Below are positions 5,823 to 12,112 of a stretch of DNA of 13,042 nt, in pieces. Where the stretch lies: assembly GCA_035291645.1 (NCBI GenBank), contig DATDRQ010000131.1, positions 1 through 13,042 on the forward strand, in the 5' to 3' direction. A program made the translations under genes and the position numbers. The number at the start of each line of letters is the position of its first letter. The first letter of the stretch is position 1. The notes below the pieces were generated by a model. It was not told the DNA's origin and searched no databases. It saw only the letters and a list, made by a program, of their open reading frames with translations. This DNA is from DATDRQ01 sp035291645. GTDB taxonomy: Bacteria; Chloroflexota; Anaerolineae; Anaerolineales; UBA4823.

Positions 5823-5889
5823 GTTAAGACTCAGGGCAATTTACGTATCCGCAGGCGGAAACCTCCCAAGAACATGCTCAGGGGGAAAA

Positions 5890-6501
5890 TTAGTATCTGA
5901 GCAGGTAGAATATAAATTTAAGGTATTCGCTGCTAACGAACGATCGGGAGGCCGCTTCCTTCCACCACTGGCGCAAGTAAGGAGATGCTTCAAATGGGAT
6001 CGGGGCCATCCAGACCGAGACGCTATCACCCAGCACCCGCCGGTACGTCCAGCGCGCCCGGCGCGTGTGATGCGGGTCGCTGACGACGATGACCGAGCGG
6101 ACCGGATCCCGGCTGCGAGCGATGAATTCTTTCAGGCGGACGGCCTCGTCATACGTGCTGCCCACCTGATCGCCATCGACGGTGATGGCATTCTTGGGGA
6201 TGCCCTCTCGCTCCGCCAGGTCCGCACAGCGGTGTTCCCGGGGGGCGTCTTGGGACTGGCATCTGCCGCCCGTAAAAAAGATCCTTTCCCCATAGCCTTC
6301 CTGATAGAGCTGGATAGCGTACCTCGCCCTGTGGTCCGGTCCGGCGGAGACATGGATCACGTCTGCAGGCTGCAGACCGTCCCGGATGACGAGGTAATCC
6401 CCGATCGCCTGGAGAACCGGCCCGTGGAAGAAAAGCAGGAGGGCCAGAAGAAACCCGGCGGCGGTCAGGACCGTAAAACAGGCCAGCAGCTTACCGGTCA
6501 T
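5890..6501 (-). CDS. YdcF/SanA-like DUF218 membrane-anchored protein
   Basis: The 203-residue protein belongs to the DUF218 (YdcF/SanA/ElyC) group. Members are envelope-associated, and some affect cell-wall or lipid-carrier metabolism; the biochemical reaction is not settled. An N-terminal helix at about 5-25 anchors it. The domain then shows DVIHVSAGPDHRARYAIQLY (48-67), the IFFTGGR motif (74-80), STYDEA (115-120) and VIVVSDPHHTRRAR (137-150). The last is the family's VTS.YH..RA signature with Asp-Pro-His-His. Cys81 and Cys92 flank an insertion after TGGR. The start is ATG 6501, 8 nt past the stop of the preceding oxidoreductase gene. The Shine-Dalgarno match is poor, which suggests translational coupling. 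The C-terminus (SSEYLKFIFYLLRY) is typical of the family. Confidence 0.85.
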   Translation of the reverse strand: MTGKLLACFTVLTAAGFLLALLLFFHGPVLQAIGDYLVIRDGLQPADVIHVSAGPDHRARYAIQLYQEGYGERIFFTGGRCQSQDAPREHRCADLAEREGIPKNAITVDGDQVGSTYDEAVRLKEFIARSRDPVRSVIVVSDPHHTRRARWTYRRVLGDSVSVWMAPIPFEASPYLRQWWKEAASRSFVSSEYLKFIFYLLRY

Positions 6502-6509
6502 TTCGCAGG

Positions 6510-7076
6510 CTAACCCGAAGCGGGCTTACCCGATTCGGGCATACCCGGATCGCCGAGCGGGGGTGGGATGGGTCCGTCCGGGGTGAGCACCAGGATGGGG
6601 ATGGCGCGTTCGCCGCAGCGCGCCCGGTAGGCGGCGTATCCGGGGTAAGTCGCCACCGCCATGCTCCAGTAGCGGTTCCATTCCTCGGAGGTCGCCGGGC
6701 GCGCCAGGTAGACCGCCTGGCGCCTATCTGAGGAGAGGGTTACCCGGGGGTGAGCGCGCAGGTTGTGGTACCAGGCCGGGTGATGCTTATTCCCGAAGGC
6801 TGAAGCGACCAGCACGACCGCCTCGCCATCCAGCAGCGGCACGAGCGGTACGCTGCGCGGCTGGCTGCTGCGCGCCCCGCGCGTGGTCAACACAACCACC
6901 GGAAGGCCGGTGAGCAGGGTGGTCAGGGTGAGGCGGCCGCCTGTGAGGCGCAACAGCCAGCGGTCGGCGGGGCGCAGCCCGCGCGCCAGCAGCCTGGAGA
7001 CCGGGCGCGCCACGGTCAGCCGCTGGACCATGCGCTGCCAGGGGCGCGGGGCTGGAGGGGTTATATTCAGGGACAC
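6510..7076 (-). CDS. Nitroreductase/quinone reductase family deazaflavin (F420)-dependent oxidoreductase
   Basis: The 188-residue protein matches the Ddn-like family (split beta-barrel, PF04075 type), whose members use reduced F420 to reduce quinones or nitro compounds. Visible hallmarks are VVLTTRGARSSQPRSVPLVP (61-80), normally LxTxGRKSGxxRxxPL, then VASAFGNKHHPAWYHNLRAHP (90-110) and Y..Y..R...R.IPI..L (147-163). The N-terminal ~35 residues are basic and could dock on the membrane. The start is GTG 7076. Only AGGGG lies just upstream, and a TACAAT box sits 7 nt before the GTG, so a leaderless start is possible. It is followed by the DUF218 gene in an apparent two-gene operon. Whether this organism makes F420 cannot be seen here; FMN or heme use is known in relatives of the fold. 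Confidence 0.85.
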   Translation of the reverse strand: MSLNITPPAPRPWQRMVQRLTVARPVSRLLARGLRPADRWLLRLTGGRLTLTTLLTGLPVVVLTTRGARSSQPRSVPLVPLLDGEAVVLVASAFGNKHHPAWYHNLRAHPRVTLSSDRRQAVYLARPATSEEWNRYWSMAVATYPGYAAYRARCGERAIPILVLTPDGPIPPPLGDPGMPESGKPASG

Positions 7077-7083
7077 TGCCCCT

Positions 7084-7112
7084 ATTGTAAGGGAAAAGGC
7101 GGAAACGTGAAA
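7084..7112 (-). promoter_or_regulatory. Possible leaderless promoter of the oxidoreductase gene
   Basis: On the minus strand TACAAT (7089-7084) lies 7 nt before the GTG start, with TTTCAC (7112-7107) 17 nt further up. The -10 is good and the -35 is weak. Transcription would begin at or next to the start codon. Confidence 0.4.
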
Positions 7113-7117
7113 CAGGA

Positions 7118-7194
7118 TTCAACGTCGAGACGCCAGGACGCAAAGTAAAAAAAGTATTTTTATTCCTTATGCACCTTGGCGTCCTGGCGTTAAA
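7118..7194. repeat. 77-bp inverted-repeat element B
   Basis: ACGCCAGGACGCAAAG (7130-7145) pairs with 7175-7190 with one mismatch. The ends read TTCAACG and CGTTAAA. The 29-nt loop contains A-rich and T-rich stretches (AAAAA...TTTTT) that can pair further. The element starts 8 nt after the stop of the phosphodiesterase gene on the minus strand. Its arms share the AACGC..AGGACGC.AAG pattern with elements A and C. Confidence 0.82.
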
Positions 7195-7202
7195 TTCTTC
7201 GT

Positions 7203-8066
7203 CTAGCGTTTCAGTATACCCGCCAGCCGGCCGGGGTCGTCGACGATCAGGCCGTCCGCCCCCAGCGCCAGCAGGATGCGCATGACCAGCGGGTGCTCGA
7301 TCACGCCGAACCAGACGTATACCTGCCGCCCGTCCTGGTGCGCCTGGCGGATCATCCACGGGTATAGCAGGGCCATCTCGCCCATCGCGCACACCTGCCG
7401 GGCGCTCTCCAACCCTGGCTGGTCCAGGTCGAACTGCCACAGCCCGAACAACGGGCAGACCTGCAGGTCCGGGTTGTCTGCAGCGACCTCAGCCAGCCCG
7501 TCATAGGCGAAAGATTGCAGGATGGCGCGCTCCAGGTAGCCCTGGGCGCGCAGCGCCGCGACCATCTCTGCCTCGATGCCCGGGTAGCGCGGGGCGCTCT
7601 TGGCCTCCGGGAAGAAACCGACGCCGGCTTGTTTGGCAAGCTGGATGGCTTCCTCGAAGGTGGGCACGCGCTCGCCGTTCCCGGTATCCAGCGACTGGAT
7701 CTGCTCCAGGGTCAGGTCGGCGACCTGCCCGCTGCCGTCGGTGGTGCGTTCGACGGTCTCGTCGTGGATCACGACCAGCTGCCCGTCCTTGGTGCGCTGC
7801 ACATCCAGCTCGAGCCAGTCCGCCCCGGCCTGGATAGCCGCCCGGAAAGCCGCCAGGGTATCCTCCGGGGCGTGCGCCCGGTCGCCGCGGTGGGCGATTA
7901 TCTGTGGATCGGCCGGGCGGTCCGCCTGGAACTGGAGATTGGCGACGAGATAGCCAGCGTAATAGCCGACAACGATCACCACCAGCCAGAGCAGGATGAT
8001 TTTCAGCCACCCAACCATGCGCCGCCTCCTGCGCCAGGACAGCCTTCGCTTGGATCTCCCCGCCAT
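7203..8066 (-). CDS. Membrane-anchored glycerophosphodiester phosphodiesterase
   Basis: The 287-residue enzyme hydrolyses glycerophosphodiesters to glycerol 3-phosphate and an alcohol. The GDPD TIM-barrel starts at about residue 55. It carries IIAHRGD (56-62, catalytic His59), APEDT (66-70, where PENT is usual), ELDVQRTKDG (86-95) and VVIHD (98-102, second catalytic His101). PEAK (153-156) stands where relatives have EIK, and GLIVDDP closes the barrel. Before it, a very basic stretch (KRRLSWRRRRR) and one helix at about 20-42 make an N-in anchor, so the catalytic domain probably faces outside. ATG 8066 has AGGAGG 6 nt upstream. The gene lies downstream of the GyrI-like gene on the same strand, but a double-hairpin element separates them, so they may not be fully co-transcribed. 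A role in membrane lipid turnover is likely. Confidence 0.93.
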   Translation of the reverse strand: MAGRSKRRLSWRRRRRMVGWLKIILLWLVVIVVGYYAGYLVANLQFQADRPADPQIIAHRGDRAHAPEDTLAAFRAAIQAGADWLELDVQRTKDGQLVVIHDETVERTTDGSGQVADLTLEQIQSLDTGNGERVPTFEEAIQLAKQAGVGFFPEAKSAPRYPGIEAEMVAALRAQGYLERAILQSFAYDGLAEVAADNPDLQVCPLFGLWQFDLDQPGLESARQVCAMGEMALLYPWMIRQAHQDGRQVYVWFGVIEHPLVMRILLALGADGLIVDDPGRLAGILKR

Positions 8067-8104
8067 GCTCGCCTCCTGAGCGTGAATAATTCGATATCGT
8101 GACC

Positions 8105-8164
8105 GTAGTAACGACTTTAGTCGTTTTATTTCCTGGATCCAGAAGCGACTGAAGTCGCCACCAC
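8105..8164. repeat. Double-hairpin palindromic element D
   Basis: Two small hairpins, AACGACT-TT-AGTCGTT (8110-8125) and GCGACT-GA-AGTCGC (8145-8158), are themselves inverted copies of each other, with GTAGT and ACCAC as outer ends. A perfect 10-bp palindrome, CTGGATCCAG (8133-8142), sits between them. The element begins about 10 nt after the stop of the GyrI-like gene on the minus strand. Sequences of the form GCGACTTCAGTCGC are, from memory, dispersed repeats in several phyla. Confidence 0.8.
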
Positions 8165-8174
8165 AACGCTTTTT

Positions 8175-8639
8175 TCAGCCCTCCTTCAGCTCGAACAATA
8201 TCAGCGTGCCAAGCTGCTCGGACGGGGCTTCGTTCGGGTCGCCGAAGTAGAACTCGTACACCAGCCCGGTCGAGGTGAGGGTTTTCTCCTGCATGAAGCG
8301 GTTGAGGGCTTCGTAGGCTTCGCTCAGCCCGGTGTATGGTCCGGTGTACATGCAGGTGGCGTACATCCCGGCAGCCATCTCGCCGGCCTGGATCTCGCCT
8401 CGCTCTGGCAGCGGCGCCACCACCGGGAAGCCGGCCGCTACGTCCAGGTCCTGCATATCCATGTTGTAGTAGGCGGCGAACGGCGGCCCGGCCGGCCCCT
8501 GCCCTAGCTGGCCCAGGTAGGCGCCGATGGCGCCGTAGGCCCGCCCCAGGAATTGGGGCAGCTCCTGCACCGGGCTCCTGCCCCGCACCGTAAGCACCGG
8601 CTGGGCGGTCCGCTCTTCTACGTTGCACTGGTATTTCAT
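8175..8639 (-). CDS. GyrI-like effector-binding domain protein
   Basis: The 154-residue protein is a stand-alone GyrI/AraC-type effector-binding domain, a fold that holds small hydrophobic or cationic ligands. Family marks are AAYYNMD...DLDVAAGFPV (55-73), GEIQAGEMAAGMYATCMYTGPYTGL (81-105) and a conserved acidic residue in VYEFYFGDP (127-135, Glu129). There is no DNA-binding domain, so it would be a ligand sink or an enzyme-like hydrolase rather than a regulator by itself. ATG 8639 is chosen because AAGGAG lies 6 nt upstream; an ATG at 8657 in the same frame lacks such a site. The gene starts 21 nt after the stop of the DUF4013 gene and is probably co-transcribed with it. Confidence 0.85.
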   Translation of the reverse strand: MKYQCNVEERTAQPVLTVRGRSPVQELPQFLGRAYGAIGAYLGQLGQGPAGPPFAAYYNMDMQDLDVAAGFPVVAPLPERGEIQAGEMAAGMYATCMYTGPYTGLSEAYEALNRFMQEKTLTSTGLVYEFYFGDPNEAPSEQLGTLILFELKEG

Positions 8640-8660
8640 TGAATTCTCCTTGATCATCGT

Positions 8661-9455
8661 CTACTCGCCCGCGGTCTGGGCAGCCGGGAGAGCTTCCGCG
8701 AGTGTTACGGGCGCCGCCGCCAGCCGGCTGACCGCCTCCCGGTAAGCGTCGGCGTACAGCGCGCCTCCCACCAGCAGCTGGTACACGGAAAGCACCGCCA
8801 TCACCAGGGGCGCCAGGAAGCAGAAAATAATGGTCAGGAAAATGACATTGAGAACCATATAGAGCAGCATCATCAACCCGAGCATAAATATGAATGCCAC
8901 CAGGAAACCGCCCAGGTTGGCGCGCAGCACGCGCCACCATTCCCGCACGTGGAATGCGGCGGCGAAGGAGTCCCGGGCGATCAGGTGGGTGATGGCTACT
9001 GGCGCAAGTATGGCAGTCGCCAGCCAGACCAGCATGCTGGCGCCCATCAGCCACAGCCCGGCGAAGGAACCGCCCAGCATCAGCATGGCGAGCGCCTCCG
9101 CCTGGCTGGACTGCTCGAAGAAGGGGACCATTGCCGGGGCCAGCAGGGCGGCGTAGCCCACCCCGAAGAACAGCAGGGCCGGGATGGAGTAGATCAGCAC
9201 CGCCGCGCCCGCCTTCAGCCCGGAGATGAACAGCTCGCCCCAATCCGCCCATTCGGGCAGCTCGGGTGCCCCGCCTCCAATTATGCGCCGCATCAGCCGC
9301 GCCAGATATCCCAGCACAAACAGCGCCGGGATGAACAGGAACAACGCCCCCAGTACGGACATGGCAGCGCCGATCAGCAGCTTCAAGGCCCAATCCTTGC
9401 TGCGGAACGGGAAAACGAACAGGTCTGAAAGCGAAGCGCTTGAGGTGAGAGTCAT
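8661..9455 (-). CDS. DUF4013-family multi-pass membrane protein
   Basis: The 264-residue protein shows the DUF4013 pattern: a first helix ending in IPALFVLGYLARLMRRI (42-58), the acidic LPEWADWGELFISGLKAG segment (66-83), then IYSIPALLFFGVGY. Roughly five to six further hydrophobic stretches follow, to about residue 230. The segment REWWRVLRANLGGFL (171-185) is an amphipathic turn often seen in this group. Function is unknown; the family is found in archaea and several bacterial phyla. ATG 9455 has AGGGG 9 nt upstream; the frame stays open to 9584 but lacks family sequence there. It heads a minus-strand set with the GyrI-like gene and is divergent from the ECF sigma gene, sharing a 196-bp promoter region with it. 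Confidence 0.85.
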   Translation of the reverse strand: MTLTSSASLSDLFVFPFRSKDWALKLLIGAAMSVLGALFLFIPALFVLGYLARLMRRIIGGGAPELPEWADWGELFISGLKAGAAVLIYSIPALLFFGVGYAALLAPAMVPFFEQSSQAEALAMLMLGGSFAGLWLMGASMLVWLATAILAPVAITHLIARDSFAAAFHVREWWRVLRANLGGFLVAFIFMLGLMMLLYMVLNVIFLTIIFCFLAPLVMAVLSVYQLLVGGALYADAYREAVSRLAAAPVTLAEALPAAQTAGE

Positions 9456-9538
9456 GTGGGTATCCCCTGATTCGGGTAAGAGGTATTCCGCACCATGGTT
9501 GCCGAGCGGATGAGGCTTGGTCTGCTGGTTATGGAGAG

Positions 9539-9565
9539 TGTATAGCTTTCGTTGGCGAGAGTCAA
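9539..9565 (-). promoter_or_regulatory. Candidate promoter of the DUF4013 gene
   Basis: On the minus strand TTGACT (9565-9560) and TATACA (9544-9539) are 15 nt apart, shorter than ideal. The start would be near 9532, about 77 nt before the ATG. Confidence 0.35.
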
Positions 9566-9592
9566 TCGAATTCTCCCAGAGCACAAAGCCGT

Positions 9593-9620
9593 TTGCTTTC
9601 CCCGCTCTTCCGAATAAAAT
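9593..9620 (+). promoter_or_regulatory. Candidate promoter of the ECF sigma gene
   Basis: TTGCTT (9593-9598) and TAAAAT (9615-9620) are separated by 16 nt. The start would be near 9627, about 25 nt before ATG 9652. This looks like a housekeeping promoter. An ECF autoregulatory site with an AAC-type -35 was looked for and not clearly found. Confidence 0.45.
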
Positions 9621-9651
9621 CGAGGGTAAACACGTTAACCGATCAAATGAG

Positions 9652-10266
9652 ATGGATAAGCAGCCGCAAAACCAGACCAGGCCGGGACCAGGCAGTCTTC
9701 ATACCGAAGCGGAGCTGGTCACCCGGGCCCAACAGGGCGACCGGGAGGCCTTTGGCGAACTGGTGCTCTCCCACTACCCGGGGGTGATCGGCGTGGTCTA
9801 CCGGATGTGCGGAAACGCCGCGCTGGCCGAGGACGCCGCCCAGGAAGCCTTCCTGCGGGCCTGGCTGCGCCTGCCCGCCTACCAGCCGCGCAACCCGCTG
9901 CGCAACTGGCTGTACCGCATCGCCGTCAACGCCGCCCTGGACGCCCTGCGCCGGGGGCCGCGCACCGTCCCGCTTGACGACCTGCCAGGGGCAAATCTGC
10001 CAGTGGGAGACTCCCACCTGGACCCCGAACAGCGCCTGGAGCAGCGCGAGCGGGAAGCCCTGGTCCAGCAGGCGGTGCTTGGGCTGCCCTCAGCCAGCCG
10101 GGCGGTGCTGGTGCTGCGCGAGTACCAAGGGCTGTCCTACCGGGAGATCGCCGAGACCCTGGATATCCAGATCGGGACGGTCATGTCCCGCCTGAACTAC
10201 GCCCGGGGTCGTTTGCGAGAGAGGCTGGAGCCTTATTTCCAGGAAAGCGAGGCGGACGATGAGTGA
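9652..10266 (+). CDS. ECF-type RNA polymerase sigma factor
   Basis: The 204-residue protein is an extracytoplasmic-function sigma factor with only regions 2 and 4. Region 2 lies at about 21-101 (LVTRAQQGDREAFGELV; region 2.2-like LAEDAAQEAFLRAW; region 2.3/2.4 NPLRNWLYRIAVNAALDALRR). Region 4 lies at about 137-192 (LPSASRAVLVLREYQGLSYREIAETLDI, then GTVMSRLNYARGRLRERL). It directs RNA polymerase to a small set of promoters when freed from its anti-sigma partner. ATG 9652 is used because homology begins soon after it; the ribosome binding site is weak. The stop overlaps the next gene by 8 bp, so sigma and anti-sigma are translationally coupled. The exact ECF group and the inducing signal cannot be told from the sequence. 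Confidence 0.95.
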   Translation: MDKQPQNQTRPGPGSLHTEAELVTRAQQGDREAFGELVLSHYPGVIGVVYRMCGNAALAEDAAQEAFLRAWLRLPAYQPRNPLRNWLYRIAVNAALDALRRGPRTVPLDDLPGANLPVGDSHLDPEQRLEQREREALVQQAVLGLPSASRAVLVLREYQGLSYREIAETLDIQIGTVMSRLNYARGRLRERLEPYFQESEADDE

Positions 10267-10900
10267 GCATGTGAAGCAATGGATCGACGCCTACCTGGAC
10301 GGCGAGCTGCAGGGGGTGCGCAGGGAGCATGTGGAAGCTCACCTGGCTGGCTGCGCCTCCTGCCGTCAGGAGCTGCAAGCTGCCCGCAGGCTCTCGGGTT
10401 ACCTGCGCAGCTCCCCGCTGTCGGAGGACCTGCCCTTCGCTGAAGACTTCGCCGCCGGCCTGGTGAATCGCCTGCCTGAGCGCAGCCGTGCAGCGCCGCG
10501 CGGGACTACCCCTGGGCTGGTGTGGTGGCTGATCCCGCTGGGGATCCTGGGGGCATGGATATCCGCCCAGCTGCTCTTCCTTTTGAAGGAATGGAGCTGG
10601 GCGCTCGGCCCGCTGAGCTTCGTCAATGGGGCGCTGGCCTGGCTGGCGCCGAACCTGCTGGGGAACGCCTGGCTGGACCTGGCAGCCGCACCTTTCCGGC
10701 AGGCGCTGGGGCAGGCCGGGACTGCCTGGGCAGTCGAATTTACCGCCTTCTGGCAGGGAGACCTGCTGCGATTCGCCTTGAACGCCGCCGTCGCCCTCCT
10801 GTTCCTGAGCTGGCTGGCAGGGTTGTGGGCCAGGCGCGCCCACCTGTCCGTCCAGCCGGTGCAAAGTTCCGAAACACCAACCATTAGAAAGGAAGGATAA
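10259..10900 (+). CDS. Zinc-type (ZAS) anti-sigma factor, membrane bound
   Basis: The 213-residue protein starts with a zf-HC2/ZAS anti-sigma domain. HVEAHLAGCASC supplies His28, Cys32 and Cys35 (HxxxCxxC) after the usual amphipathic IDAYLDGEL. This domain holds the sigma factor inactive at the membrane. Two clear membrane helices follow, at about 87-109 and 173-191, with a Trp-rich segment between them (SWALGPLSFVNGALAWLAPN) that is probably outside and could sense envelope state. The end (RRAHLSVQPVQ) is cytoplasmic. ATG 10259 lies inside the end of the sigma gene. No regulated-proteolysis motif is obvious. Together with the next gene this forms a three-gene operon. Confidence 0.92.
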   Translation: MSEHVKQWIDAYLDGELQGVRREHVEAHLAGCASCRQELQAARRLSGYLRSSPLSEDLPFAEDFAAGLVNRLPERSRAAPRGTTPGLVWWLIPLGILGAWISAQLLFLLKEWSWALGPLSFVNGALAWLAPNLLGNAWLDLAAAPFRQALGQAGTAWAVEFTAFWQGDLLRFALNAAVALLFLSWLAGLWARRAHLSVQPVQSSETPTIRKEG

Positions 10901-10904
10901 TTAG

Positions 10905-11981
10905 ATGGAACCGCTAGAAATCTTAAAACGCTCCTGGAAGATCCTGTGGAGCTACCGCGCCTTGTGGGTGTTCGCCCTGATCCTGGGACTGACCGCCGGG
11001 GGAGGATCGACCGGCTGGGGTGGAAATGGCAACCGCTTCCAGTACCAGATGGATAACAACCAGGACTTCCGCGAGTTCATTCGCCAGCTACAGCGCCTGT
11101 TCGGCGGCGAGCTACCGCGCATGAACATCCCCGGGGACGTTTGGACCACGGTCATGTGGGTGATCCTCGGGATCATCCTGGTAGTTCTGATCGTGGCTGT
11201 CGTCTTCACCATCCTGCGCTACGTTTCCGAGGCGGCCGTGATCCGCATGGTGGACGCGCAAGAGCGCACTGCGGAAAAACCCGGCGTGCGGGCCGGCTTC
11301 CGCCTGGGCTGGTCGAGGGCGGCCTGGCGCTTGTTCCTGATCAACCTGCTGGTCAACCTGCCGCTCTTCTTCATGGTGCTTTTCCTGGTGCTGGTCGGGT
11401 TGGGCTTTTTCTGGACGGCCATGCAGGGGAGCTTGCAAGCCACGTCAATCCCCGGGTGGATCGTCCTGGGGCTTGTCCTGGCGCCGCTCACCCTGGTTGT
11501 GATCGCGCTCAGCGTCGTGCTCAACCTGTTCCGCCAGTTCTTCTGGCGGGCCAGCGCCCTGGAAGGGATCGGTGTGGGCGAAGCCTTCCGCCGGGGTTAT
11601 GCCCTGGTACGGCGCAACTGGCAGAACGTCGCCCTGATGTGGCTGATCCTGGTCGGGATCGGCATCGCCTGGGCGGTCGCCATGTTCGTGGCCTTCTTCC
11701 TGCTGATCCCGGTCTACATCGTCACCGGTCTGGCCGGGCTGATCGCCGGAGGTCTACCGGCGCTGCTCGTGGGCGGGATCGCCAGCCTGTTCCTGGGCGA
11801 GTGGATCCCCTGGGTGCTGGCGGCTATCGTCGGCCTGCCGATCTTCCTCCTGGTGACCTTCTCGCCGCTGCTCTTCCTGAGCGGCCTGGGCAAAATCTTC
11901 ACCTCGACCGCCTGGACGCTGACCTACCGGGAGCTGGCGGCTCTGGAGAGCCTGGCCCCCGCGCCTGAACCGGCCGGATAA
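10905..11981 (+). CDS. Multi-pass membrane protein of the sigma/anti-sigma operon
   Basis: The 358-residue protein has an N-terminal LEILKRSWKILWSYRALWVFALILGL segment, a hydrophilic Gly/Asn/Gln-rich loop (about 32-78), then six or more helices up to about residue 333. Cytoplasmic connectors such as EAAVIRMVDAQERTAEKPGVRAGFRLGWSRAAWRLF and GVGEAFRRGYALVRRNWQN resemble the AF..G..LVRRNW turns of uncharacterised membrane proteins related to DUF4013 or to the membrane domain of some phosphodiesterases. I do not know a function. ATG 10905 has AAAGGAAGG 8 nt upstream, 4 nt after the anti-sigma stop, so co-expression with the sigma factor is likely. It could be a target or a co-sensor of the system. 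A palindromic element starts 4 nt past its stop. Confidence 0.85.
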   Translation: MEPLEILKRSWKILWSYRALWVFALILGLTAGGGSTGWGGNGNRFQYQMDNNQDFREFIRQLQRLFGGELPRMNIPGDVWTTVMWVILGIILVVLIVAVVFTILRYVSEAAVIRMVDAQERTAEKPGVRAGFRLGWSRAAWRLFLINLLVNLPLFFMVLFLVLVGLGFFWTAMQGSLQATSIPGWIVLGLVLAPLTLVVIALSVVLNLFRQFFWRASALEGIGVGEAFRRGYALVRRNWQNVALMWLILVGIGIAWAVAMFVAFFLLIPVYIVTGLAGLIAGGLPALLVGGIASLFLGEWIPWVLAAIVGLPIFLLVTFSPLLFLSGLGKIFTSTAWTLTYRELAALESLAPAPEPAG

Positions 11982-11985
11982 AAGA

Positions 11986-12106
11986 TTCAACGCAAAGCCG
12001 CGTTGGGAATTTTGTAGGGGCGGGTCTAAGGGAGGCCTCTAAAACTAGAGAGCGCTCTCTAGACCAGCCCCTACCAGCCCTTCCATACTTTGCGGCTTCG
12101 CGTTAA
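11986..12106. repeat. 121-bp nested inverted-repeat element C
   Basis: The outer arms AACGCAAAGCCGC (11989-12001) and 12092-12104 pair with one mismatch. A second pair, 12014-12028 with 12060-12074 (GTAGGGGCGGGTCTA type), pairs at 14 of 15 positions. The core is an 18-bp perfect palindrome CTAGAGAGCGCTCTCTAG (12045-12062), partly overlapping the second pair, next to GAGGCCTC (12032-12039). It fills most of the 131-bp gap between convergent genes. It looks like one repeat inserted inside another. A bidirectional transcription end is plausible. Confidence 0.82.
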
Positions 12107-12112
12107 AAATAC

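Noticed and set aside
5848..5859. TCCGC-AG-GCGGA hairpin as terminator of the DUF218 gene
   Set aside because: The stem is only 5 bp with a 2-nt loop and no T-run follows on the minus strand.
7501..9393. A 630-codon open frame on the minus strand
   Set aside because: It runs across the phosphodiesterase, element D, the GyrI-like gene and the DUF4013 gene in another frame. Its product is Gly/Ala/Arg/Pro-rich, as expected of an overlapping frame in GC-rich DNA, while the three genes have clear family motifs.
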